From NCBI RefSeq assembly GCF_029633865.1, contig NC_079214.1, forward strand, positions 17,214,753 to 17,278,752: a DNA stretch of 64,000 nt. The letters run 5' to 3'. Origin of the DNA: Lampris incognitus (taxonomy: Eukaryota > Chordata > Actinopteri > Lampriformes > Lampridae). Both the position numbers and the translations under genes were made by a program. Below, one piece after another: positions 12,421 to 24,476 of this stretch. Below the pieces are notes generated by a model. That model saw only the letters and a list, made by a program, of their open reading frames with translations. It searched no databases and was not told the origin of the DNA. The first letter of the stretch is position 1; every line of letters starts with the position of its first letter.

Positions 12421-13127
12421 ATTTGACTCAGTGCTTTCTGCTCTGCAAGGTGTATGCACATTTATTTTAAGCCCTGTCTCTGTTTTTACCAGTTTACAAG
12501 ACATTTGTGCTCATACTTTTGTGAAACCTTGAAAAAAAGTGGGCCTTATGCACCTGTAATTTAGGTCTGTATAAAAGTAATGTCTGACACCATAACTAAA
12601 AATGTGGTTTCCTTTGTGAAAACTGGCATGTTTGCTTGAATGAGCAAACCAGCACTGTTTCCAAGCAGGAAACTGATCATTTTCAGTCATTTTGGTACAA
12701 CACAATCAAGCTTGCACATACAAAAACAAGCAAACAAAATAATAATAAAAAAGAAAAACAGCAAACAATGAAAAGCAAAAGAAATAAACAAAGTATGTAA
12801 TGGGCAAATTGCATATACAAATAAATTTCCACAAAATAATTTATCTAATATCAACAGAGAAAAGATTTGTAGAAAAGCAGCCTGTGCTGTCATGGTAATT
12901 TGCCACGCAGATCACTATCACCTGCATATTCGAAAATTAATGGAATAAATAAAATAATGTAATGTAAAGTGCTCTATGAAATACTGGGGAAACAGACTTT
13001 TGTCTTTTGTAATATCACTGATATATAACCAATGCTGTAATGTGATTATAACTTGATGTGTTGTTTGAAAAAGAAATGACCATACTGCTTTTACGGTAAT
13101 TACAGTAATTTGTACCAACTTTGCATT
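12421..13127. other. Unannotated AT-rich sequence
   Basis: Nothing recognised up to the SINE target duplication. Confidence 0.5.
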
Positions 13128-13540
13128 TTTTCTCTAGCTTCCCCCCCCTTTTTTCTCCCCAGTTGTATCCGGCCAATTACCCCACTCTTACGAGCCATCC
13201 CGGTCGCTGCTCCACCCCCTCTCCTGATCCGGGGAGGGCTGCAGATTACCACATGTCTCCTCCGATACATGTGGAGTCACCAGCTGTTTGGAGTTTCACC
13301 AGGGGGACGTATCGCGTGGGAGGATCACGCTATTCCCCCCAGTTACCCCTCCCCTGACCGACCAGAGGAGGCACTAGTGCAGCGACCAGGACACATACCC
13401 ACATCCGGCTCCCCATCCGCAGACACAGCCAATTGTGTCTGTAGGGACACCAGACCAAGCCGGAGGTAACACGGGGATTCGACCGCCGATCCCCGTGTTG
13501 GTAGGCAACGGAATAGACCACTACGCTGCCCGGACACCCT
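13128..13540 (-). mobile_element. tRNA-derived SINE, family B, with 13-bp target-site duplications
   Basis: Exact duplication CCAACTTTGCATT at 13115-13127 and 13541-13553 bounds the copy. Minus-strand reading begins with a tRNA-like head ending near TACCAACACGGGGATC, and continues through blocks shared with the copies at 26809-27253 and 37777-38202. Full length with some base decay. Confidence 0.88.
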
Positions 13541-13553
13541 CCAACTTTGCATT

Positions 13554-16500
13554 CTTGTACGGTGTGTGCGTTTGTATTGGGGCAGTTTTGTTGGTCCTCA
13601 CTTAGTTGTCAGCGAAAGAATCCTCAACGTCCATTAAACTTTGATCGGTGGGATATCATAATACTTTGTATTTTAATATTTTAATTTTAATGGCATTCCT
13701 GAATTCCTGAAAGAGATTAAGTTTCCAACCTCATACTCCTACTTTAATGACAATTAATCCAAGTGTTCTCAGCCAGAGGGTACGTTTTCTACAAACCCAC
13801 GTGTAACATACCGCCGTGTGTTTCCTCTGTCACGTCCACTTCCTCTGTCCATCTCTGTCCTTCCTCTAACATGGCACTACTTACCTGTTGATGTGGCTCA
13901 TTAGGAAAAAAAAAGGTTTTATTCCTTTTTTATATTGCTTAAGAGTTGGCATTGACTCAGGTCAGCTCAAAACTTATTGTTGACAACACAACTTTGAATA
14001 ACCTGTCAAGACAGAGTAGACATTATTTCTTAGTCGTGCATGCGTCACAGCTCATTACGTGAAAGAGACCGTTTCATATCTTCATACCATCCAGCATTTG
14101 ATATGTTCAGTAAGTCATAGATTGACATAGACTGACATTCATCTCCATTGTCGTCAGGATTTAAAATCTGGTATTCCACAGTCTAACTTTGTTGATTCAA
14201 ATGATGTATCTTTGAGGTTATATACAGACAAGCTACGTTCTTAACACTTGATCAGTTCTGAAACAGAAAATAGACAGTTATCACCAGGAAATGTCCGAAG
14301 TTCTCTTGGACGCCCCTACAAAATCTGTTCTAATTCTGCTAAAATCGATATCGTAACAAAAGGTTTTTACTTTGCTTGGCTTTTGCAAACCGGGGTTACA
14401 GCAATTGACTTTTCCATTGTAAGTACACAAATATTGCACACAACCAGGAAAAAGCTCTGAGTCTACAAATCTTTGTTATGAGTACGTAAACTGAAATGAC
14501 AACTACAGAAAATGTCATATAGATATATATGAAATAATACATTACATTTACACAAAACCACAGAAACTTAAATCTGAGTGAACGGCAAAAATACAGGTTT
14601 ACAAAATGAAACTACAAGTGCAAATATTGTCATGACATTGACTCCATACAATTTAGTCTCTCTTAATGGAGATTGAGGCTTTTCATTTTGGTAGCATTTA
14701 AAATTCAAGCTTTAATTATGATTTTGATTATGATCTTGATTTATGATTTTGACTTCGAGAGAAATTCTCATGCTCACAAGTATGGGCTGGACTACCTTAA
14801 ACCGTAGCAACAATGTATATTAGTCAACAGATCTCCAATTAAGAAACAATGGCCCTCAAGTTTTATCATCCGACCTTGTCTTTTGGTCTACCAGTAGAGA
14901 TAAATCCCAATGATATCATCAGGGGTATAACCGTACAATGATATACACAATAATAGTGTTAGAATCTTTTGCCAATGTTCTGTCTACCTATGGAGATGGG
15001 CTACTTAGTGGTCTTGCGCATGGTTAGGGTTGGAGTTAGACTGCTATCGATTCATGTTATGGAAGCAGTTTTTGACAAGGCAGCCTAAATCGTCAGAATA
15101 CCGGCAGTACTCGTTTGCAAAGAAGGCAGATTACTTCATTTAGGTCCTTCAGTTCGTCGGTTGTGTCCCATTTAAAACCAAAATAATCCCAAAGTCGAAT
15201 ATTTTCATATATCACAGCAAATGCAGTCAGAGTCTTCACTACATAAGATTAGGCTTTCATTACAGGTTACTCAAGTCTTCTAAAAGAAATAAACTCCATA
15301 TAGCCTGGCAAAAAGTAGTATTGCCATGGCAATACTGAGGGCGGCGGCCATGGCCAGGGGGGCAGCTAGTTTAAGTAGTGTTGTGCCCGTATGGTTTTGC
15401 CCAGGCAAAGAAAGGTTGTACCTCAAAAGTTCATCGATCGGTGGCCATTCTGCAGGATGAGATGGGAAGTTTACCAGCTTTCGCCATCAACCATCAATCC
15501 ATTTCCCTCCCTTCAATTCTTAGTTATTCTTTTAGGAAATGATCAAAGTTCTAATTTTAACAGATAACAAATAAATGAATAAATAAATAGACTTTCTCGT
15601 TGGTGAAGGGTGAGGATGCTGGGTCACTAACATTAGCCTACCACTCAAGGCACAGTGAGTTTAGCATAAAGGATAGTTTGGCACGAAGAGTGTGAACGAC
15701 TGACAGACAGGAAGTAGAAGCTATAATCATTCATCTTCATTGCATACTGTCAAAGTTTTCTAACCCAATTATTGCATTGCATGATTGTCATTCAGGTCAA
15801 CTTCCCACTGGCCAATTGCACCAGTTTCTCATCTGCACCTGTCAGACACTGAATACTGATTAGCAGGTTGTGAAAGTGTGTTGAGAGCTAAGTTTGTCTG
15901 TTCAGTGTAGTTAACATGGAATTTGCTTAGAGGGAAATGTGTATGGTAGCGCTCAGATTCTATTATAGAAGTAGTCCAGGTAGAAGATATATCTGACCCT
16001 CACCTGGGTCACTTTTGGTAGTTTTGGTACAGTTATGGTATTGCCAAGTGTTGGCTGGGTTGTAACGAGCTGGGCTTGTCATGAGTAACAGCAAGTGTTG
16101 CATGGGCCTGAGATAACCTGAATGTACTAAATGGTGGGCTTTACATGTTTACAGTGGTTGTGGTATGATATATTGTGCTAAATTAAAATGTCAACATCTG
16201 GCCTTATGGGCTGGTTGCCAAAAGTAGGCCTCTTGGCTCACTAGGTGAGTATATGTTGTAATTTGAAAATGATAAAATAACTTGCCGTATGAGCCCTTTT
16301 CGCCTCAGGTGTCCAGTTCACTGCAACAACATGATGTTTTTGCTATTCATCGTCTATGGATGACAATATCCTCAAAGGAAAGCAGTACCAAATGATGTGC
16401 TGCTGCAAATGAAACAAATTGTCCAAGCCCACAGTGTAACTCATTTGGTCATGATAAATGGTTGGTTATGATTTGAATTCCTATAGAGAAACTGTGATCA

Positions 16501-16666
16501 TCTGATTGAGGAGTTGAGATGCTTAAACACTACTGGCTTTGTTTGATGGGGAAAGCGGTCTTGTAGGACAGAAGAATACTTTAAATTTGGCAAAGATAAA
16601 GCTCATCACCTAGCTCACTGTCCTCTGCTGGATACTGACACATGGCACTTAAAAAATCGAATTATT
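13554..16666. other. Unannotated intergenic sequence
   Basis: AT-rich; no exon, RNA or repeat recognised in about 3.1 kb. Confidence 0.5.
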
Positions 16667-16754
16667 GTGTTAGTCCGACTAAAACCGGACTTTTACAATG
16701 CATGTAAACACGTTTGCTCGACTGAAATCGAAGTTGTAATAGTCGGACTAACAC
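16667..16754. repeat. Perfect 15-bp inverted repeat upstream of the Myb/SANT-like gene
   Basis: GTGTTAGTCCGACTA at 16667-16681 and its exact reverse complement at 16740-16754, with a third partial copy TAGTCGGACT near 16795. It could be a transposon subterminal region, an operator-like site or both. Confidence 0.6.
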
Positions 16755-16925
16755 ACCCAGATAATGTGATTGGAAGTCGATTTGTATACACCTTAGTCGG
16801 ACTGGAGCTGGTCGAGGCGGTCTGCGCACGCGCTAACTTTCCGCGCGCCAAGTCTGACCCGGAAGTCGAACAGCGTAAACGGGAGAAGAGGGGGACACAA
16901 GAAGAGGAAGCAAGTAACTGCAAAC

Positions 16926-18152
16926 ATGGCGAACACATCCAGAGTTCATTTTTGGACGGATGAAGAGACGGAGTATATGCTTACTCAGTTGAAAGAGCTG
17001 AACATTTTAAAATACATGGACGGGAGGAAGACAAGAAATGGCGACTTATTCAAAAAAGTAGCCGAGCACATGGTCGGGGCAGGGTTTAAAAGGACGCCGG
17101 AGCAGGTCCGCGTTCGGTGGAAGCACCTTAAACAGGCGCATTACAACGCCAAAAAAAGTAACTCTACCAGTGGCCACAGTCCTGTTTCGTGCCCATTCTT
17201 AGAGATATTGGAGGAGCTGCTTGGACGCCGTCCATTATCACAAGCCGTACAGCATGGTGTGGACGTCGGATTAAGCACTCCTGTCTCAGGTGAGTTAAAG
17301 ATAACTTCCTATGTAGCAAGATGATTGTGGACGTCCGTGCGGAGCTACGTCGACCTGTGGATTTTCAGACGTTAACGTTTACTTGGATTTTATATATATA
17401 CTTGGCACAAAAAGTAAGGAAATGTGTGTTTGGTAGACAATTTCTTTGTTGTAACAATGCTTCTTGGCAATAAATCTTATACCGTTGGAAAGCCTGTTTA
17501 TTTGCCTTTTAAGTGGTGCCACATTTGTAAGGAACATGCATTTGTGGGATGAGCAGCAGAGCTGAGTATGTGGGTTGTGCCCATGAAAAATTTGCCAAAT
17601 CTTCTCTGCCAGTGCCAGACAGCTTATTTTGCTGTTGCTGTTGACTCTTGTTTTGAGCTTCTGGTACCCCAGGTGCTGACAATCAGCTGCCTGATATAAG
17701 ATTTATTGCCAAGAAGCATTGTTGCAACAAAGAAATAATCTACCAAACACACATTTCCTTACCTTTTGTGCCAAGTTTATTTTCCCACCAAGATGCAGGG
17801 GAGGTTAATTGAGGCATCTATTTGCATGTTATGTACATTATGTTATGTATATATACTTTCCACAGATAGTCCTACTAAGATTGAAAAGGAAGAGGAGCAT
17901 GCCTCACCGCGGAGGCCCATACGGCATAAAAGGCCAAGAAAAGAATTTGACCCCTTTAAAAGGGAGCTCATGGCCGCCCTGCTGCAACCTCAACCACCAC
18001 CTCCACCTCCCTCAGAGGACGAGCTCTTCCTCAGGAGCCTGCTTCCGTCTCTGGAAAGAATGCCGCTTGCATTGAGGCAGGAGGTGAAATTAGATATTCA
18101 TAAAATTATTTTTGAGGCCAGCCAAACATGCATTAAACGTGAAAATGATTGA
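16926..18152 (+). CDS. Myb/SANT-like DNA-binding protein, two exons, apparently intact
   Basis: Exon A 16926-17289 ends in phase 1 at donor gtgagt. Exon B 17866-18152 starts after acceptor ttccacag, and the joined frame is open for 216 aa. Residues about 8-95 look like a Myb/SANT-like (trihelix-type) DNA-binding domain: W10 in VHFWTDEET, a basic middle FKKVAEHM, and RVRWKHLKQAHYNAKK. Exon B encodes an acidic/basic linker (RHKRPRKEFDPFKREL), a proline run, and a C-terminal helical part SEDELFLRSLLPSLERMPLA, as in Myb-like proteins that self-associate. Many fish copies of such genes come from PIF/Harbinger-type transposons; others are host genes. An inverted repeat sits just upstream (16667-16754) and an inverted-repeat element fills the intron. 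No transposase was seen nearby. DNA-binding family is a fair call; host or element origin is open. Confidence 0.6.
17400..17776. mobile_element. Non-autonomous inverted-repeat DNA element in the intron of the Myb/SANT-like gene
   Basis: Arms of about 78 bp: ACTTGGCACAAAAAGTAAGG onward at 17400-17480, and its near-perfect reverse complement ending at 17776 (GTGCCAAGT). No coding capacity. This is the structure of a MITE or foldback element. Its right end lies about 90 bp before the exon B acceptor. Confidence 0.75.
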
Positions 18153-19158
18153 CAATTAAGAATGTTGTCCTTGTCCTTTTTCTTTTTTCTTATTGTGACT
18201 GTTGAGCTTTGTATTGAATTGAGCTTTATACTGAATGAACCGGTGCTAAAGAAAATAACAGTTCCAATCTGTTTTTTCACATTTTAATCTTTTTATGGAG
18301 GGTGTGGATATTGTTGTTTGAATTTTGCTCAAGTATGTGAAAGGCTATTGTGAGGCATTTTGGGTCTGCTTGACTGGGATCATAATTTCTATATGCTTGT
18401 TTCCTACTGTCGAACCACATGTTAAAACCACGGTCAATGTTGGATGATTGTCTCCGCCAAGATCTGGACTTGGTCAGTTTTAGGCAGTTGTTGGTGATGA
18501 TGAGGAAGATGATGGTAGTGATGGACAATGTTAAGGAAGTAAGTCCACCACCTGTAGTTTAGGCTTACTGTTAAAAGTGTTGTATTGAATGGATGGGACC
18601 ACAGATTTTGTAGCTGTTAAAGCAATCAACTTTTGTTTCAGTTGCACAAGAAAACAATGAATGACAATGAGAAAATCAACTTGGTGAGTTGGTATTTTTC
18701 TATATTCAACCCGTTTTGCTGTACAGAATGCTGCCGTTGCATGACTAAAAGGTTTGCCAGGTTGTGGACCCTGCATATCTAATCTGGACTTTATATCCTA
18801 TTGTTCACTTTCCATGGTGCTCAGATGTCTGCTGTTTATTATTTTGATGCTGGCATTTGCTGATTGAGAATGAACATTGTTTTTTTTATTTATTTTTTTT
18901 ACCTGCAACTACTGCTTCCTGAATGCTCATTTTGCTTGGTTGGTGTGGTTCATGAATTGTATGCTGCTCAGTAACTTATGGTTATTGAATGATATTGACA
19001 GCAGTAATTAAGTTCAAGGATGTCTATTAGATGGCATTTGTTTGCTGACTGGTTATATCTGTAGAGTATCTTTTAATGTAACAATGCTGTCCCATGCTCC
19101 CATTTGCCAAAATATGTAGGGTAACGGTAGGAAGATGCAATAGATAAGGAAATTAATG

Positions 19159-19220
<62 letters not shown>

Positions 19221-19641
19221 AGAGAAGGAGCAAGTGAGGGGGCGATGCACCAGGTGCCTTTTATATGGCGATTTATAAATTCCTATATGGACCATTTTAC
19301 AGAATTGGTTCAAAGTCAGAGTTGAAAACATCTTGTAATAAATGTTTTTTTGCCAAACTTTTTATGTATGCAACTTGTATAATATCCACGGTACACATTT
19401 CTGATGATAGTAGTTAATTCTTATATTGTATTTTCAGCCAGTTTTTGGAATATTTTTCCTCCCCCAGAATTTGTCACTAATGAAACACAATAATATATAA
19501 TAAGCGTAAGTTTCTTTACATCTACCTTGTACATATATTTTTTGCCATTTTAGAAAAGTTTTCACAGTTAAACAAATAACAACTACACTTTCAACAAAAT
19601 ATCAAGTGTAATTTATGAGATTCATTGTATTTTGAATCCAA
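18153..19641. other. Downstream region of the Myb/SANT-like gene
   Basis: Probably includes its 3' UTR. No AATAAA close to the stop was seen; one lies near 19336. A (GT)n run is the only repeat. Confidence 0.4.
19161..19218. repeat. (GT)n microsatellite
   Basis: About 29 GT units. Confidence 0.95.
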
Positions 19642-19856
19642 ATTTTGGTTACACTTTATTTTAGGTGGTCGGAAATTACCTAGTAATTTCCTAGTAATAA
19701 GGTGGCAATTATCACGTAATTTCTTAGAAATAAGGTTGAAATTACCTTGTAATTTGGGTTAGGGTTAGCTGCCATATTACCTGTAGAAACTACCACCTTA
19801 TTACTAGGAAATTACAAGTATTTCCGACCCCCGTAAAATAAAGTGTTACCCAAAAT
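19642..19856. mobile_element. Short inverted-repeat DNA element (MITE-like)
   Basis: Arms of about 60 bp begin ATTTTGGTTACACTTTATTT and end in the reverse complement AAATAAAGTGTTACCCAAAA. Both carry CGGAAAT and AATTTCCTAGTAATAAGGTG. About 215 bp, non-coding. Confidence 0.8.
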
Positions 19857-19954
19857 GTCTTTGTTCAGGGCATAAAGTTGACCATACTGATTTCAAAGTT
19901 AAGGATTCATTAGTTTTAATGTACTTTGACCCAAACACCATGATCGCATCACAA

Positions 19955-20130
19955 TGGGTCTTGATACATGTTCAATAATCCAGGCAACAAAACCACAGAC
20001 AGTTGAATCAGTTCATCTTGAGAGAAACGTTTCACCACTCATCTAAGTGACCTTTTCAGTCTCAGCTGACTGCAGGTGTCCCCACCCTTATAAACAATAC
20101 AGCTGCATAACGACCGTAAACAATGATACA
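19955..20130. repeat. Second copy of the hammerhead-like repeat family
   Basis: Shares AGTTGAATCAGTTCATCT, GTTTCACCACTCATCTAAGT and CCACCCTTATAAACAATACA with the copies at 12.0 and 21.0 kb. Here the segment corresponding to stem III is shortened by a deletion. Confidence 0.75.
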
Positions 20131-20965
20131 AACGCCGCGTCTCCGTTGCTTTCAAGCCCCAAAACACGCCGCGCCAGCGTGGTCACTGGCTTTGCTCGTG
20201 GTCATGAGGAATTCCAGATCTTATGGGATTGTGGGTTGATGCTCTGGGCCCTTATTCACCATAATCTCACCTCTTCAAGTATCTTTAATCTCTGACGCAC
20301 TGCATAGAGATCGCTAAGCAAGTTTGTGGTGTTCCCTCTTCATCACACAAATTAATCACATGCTCTTGTTTAGTTAAATGTTCACATAGTTAACTAAAGG
20401 TAATAGTACTATATCAAAAAGACATGCATGTTAGGATTAATACTCCTGTCTGTGCTCCTGAGCAAGGCAATGGAAAGAAGCAGTGGAGTTGGTCCCCGGG
20501 CGCTGCACCTGCCCACTGCTCCTGTACAATAGGATGGATTAAATGCAGAGAACAAAGTCATTGTGAGAACACAATGCCAAATAAAGTGGCTTGTGTAACG
20601 TTACTCTCATTGGTTACATGGCGGATTTTCATTTCAGCCCCCATATCTTTAGTTTCATCACCAACTTGTATATACTCATACTGTATATAACTTCGTTATT
20701 TAGGCCACGCCAACTTTCAGTTTTTGCTTAATGTGTGATTCACTTTTGTTCCTCATATTGCATTAGGATGCACATTACATTGTATCACATTATATTTGAA
20801 TCCACTAATGATGTGGACGTGGTGCCACAGTTGATTGACAAAAATCGCTTGTTTGTGGCCACCATATAAACATGACAAACAGCTAACAGCAGTAAAACCA
20901 AAAGATCCACCAAGGGCAAATTGGATTCCACATACAGTTCTCATAAAATGGAGCAAAGGAATTCA

Positions 20966-21120
20966 AAGAAGGTTGAATCAGTTCATCTGGATACAGCGTT
21001 TATTGACAGATATGTTTCATCACTCAGCTAAGTAACATCTTCAGTCTAAACTGACTGCGGGTATCCCCACTCCTCATAAACAATACAGTACAATACAGTT
21101 GCCCAACGACCACTTTCAAA
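20966..21120. repeat. Third copy of the hammerhead-like repeat family, best-preserved core
   Basis: On the minus strand, CTGAAGA (21044-21038) and GAAAC (21018-21014) flank a pairable stem, as in a hammerhead catalytic core. Flanks match the other copies. Confidence 0.72.
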
Positions 21121-21204
21121 ACTGAAACTGGTGAAACTGTGGTGGGCCATGTGAAAAGTGATTGCTGTGTAGTCTGTTTTCTATAACACTCTTCTACTCA
21201 AGTC

Positions 21205-21905
21205 AGTTTGTAAGTCAAGTCAATTTTATTTGTATAGACCATTATCACAAATTACAAATTTGCCTCAGTGGGCTTTTCAGATTCAGACAACTTTATTCAT
21301 TCCAGAAGGGCAATTCAGTTTTTACAATCTACCCAGGCCATACACAAACTCACAGAGGCAATCATCATTATGTCAGAGACAATAGACAGATTAGTACACA
21401 GGCAAGAGATGCACACTGTCACCCTCATGTGGCCCTGCATGCAGACTCACACCAGGACCAGGCGAAGGGCAAAAAGTCCTGTCCTTAGAACCTCACATCA
21501 GATAAGGAACAACTCCCTAAAAAACCTTTTAACATGGAGAAAAAAATAGGAAGAAACCTCAGAGAGAGCAACAGAGGAGAGATCTCTCTCTCAAGATGGA
21601 CAGACGTACAATGGATGTTGTGTGTACAGAATAAAACACAATTTACAGAATACAACATTGGAAGAGGATAACAGAATTATAATGGAGTTATAATATGTAT
21701 GAAGAATATGATGAGGAGGATGCCAAGCAGTGTCCAGATGCCACCGGAACAGCCCAGGACCTGAGCCACGCGACCACCATCACCGTATAGACCTGGGAGG
21801 AGGACAGACTACACATGCACACAGGGGAGACTCACATCACACCATTCACATGCACAGAAGAGACAATAAAAAACATTAGTCACACGTCGGAGAGAGAAGG
21901 CTATA
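21205..21905. repeat. Fish-type dispersed repeat, unclassified
   Basis: Begins near AGTCAAGTCAATTTTATTTG and continues through GGAAGAAACCTCAGAGAGAG and CCACCGGAACAGCCCAGGAC, a layout I know from many teleost intergenic repeats. Two open frames (about 90-110 codons) show no domain. A possible insertion lies at about 21285-21350. Confidence 0.45.
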
Positions 21906-23995
21906 ACATTGCAACACGATATGGATTTATAAGATATATAAGAAATACATAAAATGTAAGATTATATATGTACATTCTTCTGTTAACCATTTTCTTTGTC
22001 AAATCAGTTAAAATGGCTAATGAAATTAACCTTCCCACCTGTGCACAGCTCAGGTGGGATGTATGAACTTGGCCTGAGAGGGAACTCTAGGGGCAACACT
22101 AGAGGGAGCCAAACATCATGATGATGCAAAGATTCAGCTAACGCTGAAAGCACTCAAGAGTCTACTTCTCCATCACGCAACACAATACCTGACAATACCA
22201 CAATTTAGTGTGGCACGATTATCCCTAGCACACCAATTATTGAAAAAAAAAATTTACGATTTGGAGGTTGCCTTTTCATTTTGGCCCTCGCTGTCCCTTA
22301 TACTCTCCATGTAAAGTATATTCCGTGCTTGAGATAATGTTTATTTAAATAACCACCATAAACATCTCCAAACTCTGATTGAGAATGATGAGGAACTTGA
22401 TCTGAATCATTTTTTTTGTATATTGGCTAGAACGAAAGTGGAAAGCACATAATGGAACTAATTAGATAACTAATGCAGTTCGTCTGGTTGACACTTTTGT
22501 CCAATGCACTCTGCAGCCATTGTGGCACTACTCCTGCACAGTTTAGTAGAATGGTCCACAACCATGTGTCAAAATGGGCTCAGAGCACATCTGTTTACAA
22601 TCTAACCAATTACTATATCCGCCGATTCCACAAATTAGTTTCCCCCTCTCTTACTGAATGCTTGCTGATTGATGATATCCCCGGGTATAATGTTTTGCTA
22701 GAATGAAACATATGGATGGTGACATTGATACGAAGGAACATGGTTAAGCTTTTATCACATGACGTACAATCGGATGAATATTGCTCTTTGGCCCAAAGGC
22801 AAACTATAAGATGAGGACAGGGACCAAGCAAGCAATGTACTTCATCACTGTTTTGCATATTGATTATGATCCAATAAGCTGAGGCAGCTTCAGGGGGGCA
22901 CAGGATATGAAAGTTTTATAGGATTACTTTTGCAAAAACACATCATCAGTAGGGACCCTCAGAGGCCCGCCTGTAATTATCCCTATATGCTGCTGCTGCT
23001 GCTGCTTCTGTTTACTTATTCTGTTTTAATGAAAGCAACATATTTGCTTCTGAGATGGACCAAACGGCATATAATATTACATTCTTCTGGAGGTGTTTCA
23101 GATCAGTGGCAATGTTTCATACCAGAGGGATTGTTATTTGAGACTGTTAAAGAAGTGGTGCACTAAACTGAACTCAAATGTTTGAAATTTCAATGCAATT
23201 ACCATGTTAGAAGATAAGCATGATTGTTTACACACATTTTGAAGCTGTAAAATATTTATGTACACAAACGACAGAATAAAATGGATCCAGAATTGATAAT
23301 ATATTAATTTATGTACATAACAAAACACTTTGAGAGTGTTTGAATAGCCACATTTTTGGTGATGGCCACATAGAGACTGGATTGTCCCTCCTTTGTTTTA
23401 GAGACGGTTTTCTCTGTGTGAGTGGTAAGCGTACAAAACCAATAAGAAGGTTTCATAATGTAGTGACCCATTCAAGGGGATGTCTCTCATTTTATATAAT
23501 TGTACAAATGGAGATGTGTCAGTTTAAGGAGTTCCTGCAGGAAAGCTAACTCGAAGTTTCCTTTAACAAAACAACTTAAAAACGGCAAAAGGTGCCTTCT
23601 TTAAAACCAATAGGAATTGTCACAAAGTCATTCTGAGAGCAAAAGAGAGACAGCATCATTGCGGACTAAGCTGTTTAAAACTGCCACACGGCCTTGTAAT
23701 TGTTATTTTTCACTTGTGGTTGCACAAAACGATCACATGATGTCACCCTCTGAACATGGCTGACATCGTTCAGTAAAGCACAGATGTGAATGATGCAGCA
23801 TGCATCATATTTCATTGTTGCATGGCCATTTAAAATGGCGGCAGGAGTGAAATTGGCTTTTTTGTGGCATTATTCTTGTATCTATTAATGGACATGTGCC
23901 TCTGATTTAAATACATAAGATGTATTGTTGTATTGGTAAATGATTTATCAGCAAACGAGAAACATAACTTTGTCAGCAAAAGATTCTTGAGCAGC
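21906..23995. other. Unannotated sequence downstream of chrna3
   Basis: No alpha5-type receptor exon on the plus strand. A (CTG)n-like run occurs at about 22990-23005. Confidence 0.5.
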
Positions 23996-24001
23996 TTTAT
24001 T
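23996..24001 (-). terminator. Candidate chrna3 polyadenylation signal
   Basis: AATAAA on the minus strand, about 350 nt downstream of the chrna3 stop. It is the first canonical signal I found there. Position only; no transcript evidence. Confidence 0.4.
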
Positions 24002-24347
24002 GTATCTCCATATGAACTTTTACATTCAGTTATATGAGTAGAGCCTTGAAATTGTATTATGATTTACTGAAACAGAAGTACAAGTGTGTGAACAACGTAG
24101 TGTTTGCCACTGTTGTCTTGGCCATCATAAACCATCATGAACAATAGTCCACTTGAAACCACTTCAATTCACAGTGTTCAGCTACACTGATGATCTGTCA
24201 TCAACTTCCTAACCATCTATTATCCTCTCCTCTCTATATTTGGATCTCCTATGTGTGACCCCTGTCTGAACCACAGGGAGAATTCATGTGTAATGTTCAG
24301 AGCTGTCTAGCTCAGAGTCCGGAGTCTTAGTTCTGCCAACATGTGAG

Positions 24348-24476
24348 TCAAAGGTCCTCCCCAAGTAGAAGAGGCTGAAGGAAGAGGCCAGCTGTTCCCA
24401 GGATGCACACAAGGACAAAAACCCACAGGAAGATCCTGTCAATCACCATGGCAACATACTTCCAGTCATCCTGAAC
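24348..24476 (-). CDS. chrna3: chrna3 coding exon 6 (M4 and C-terminus)
   Basis: 129 nt including the stop, acceptor ttccag. Encodes [20 protein letters not shown] then the rest of M4 and the tail LLLGEDL, residues 524-565. The preceding intron is only 177 nt and lacks an in-frame stop (see findings). Confidence 0.94.
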   Translation of the reverse strand, partial: VQDDWKYVAMVIDRIFLWVFVLVCILGTAGLFLQPLLLGEDL

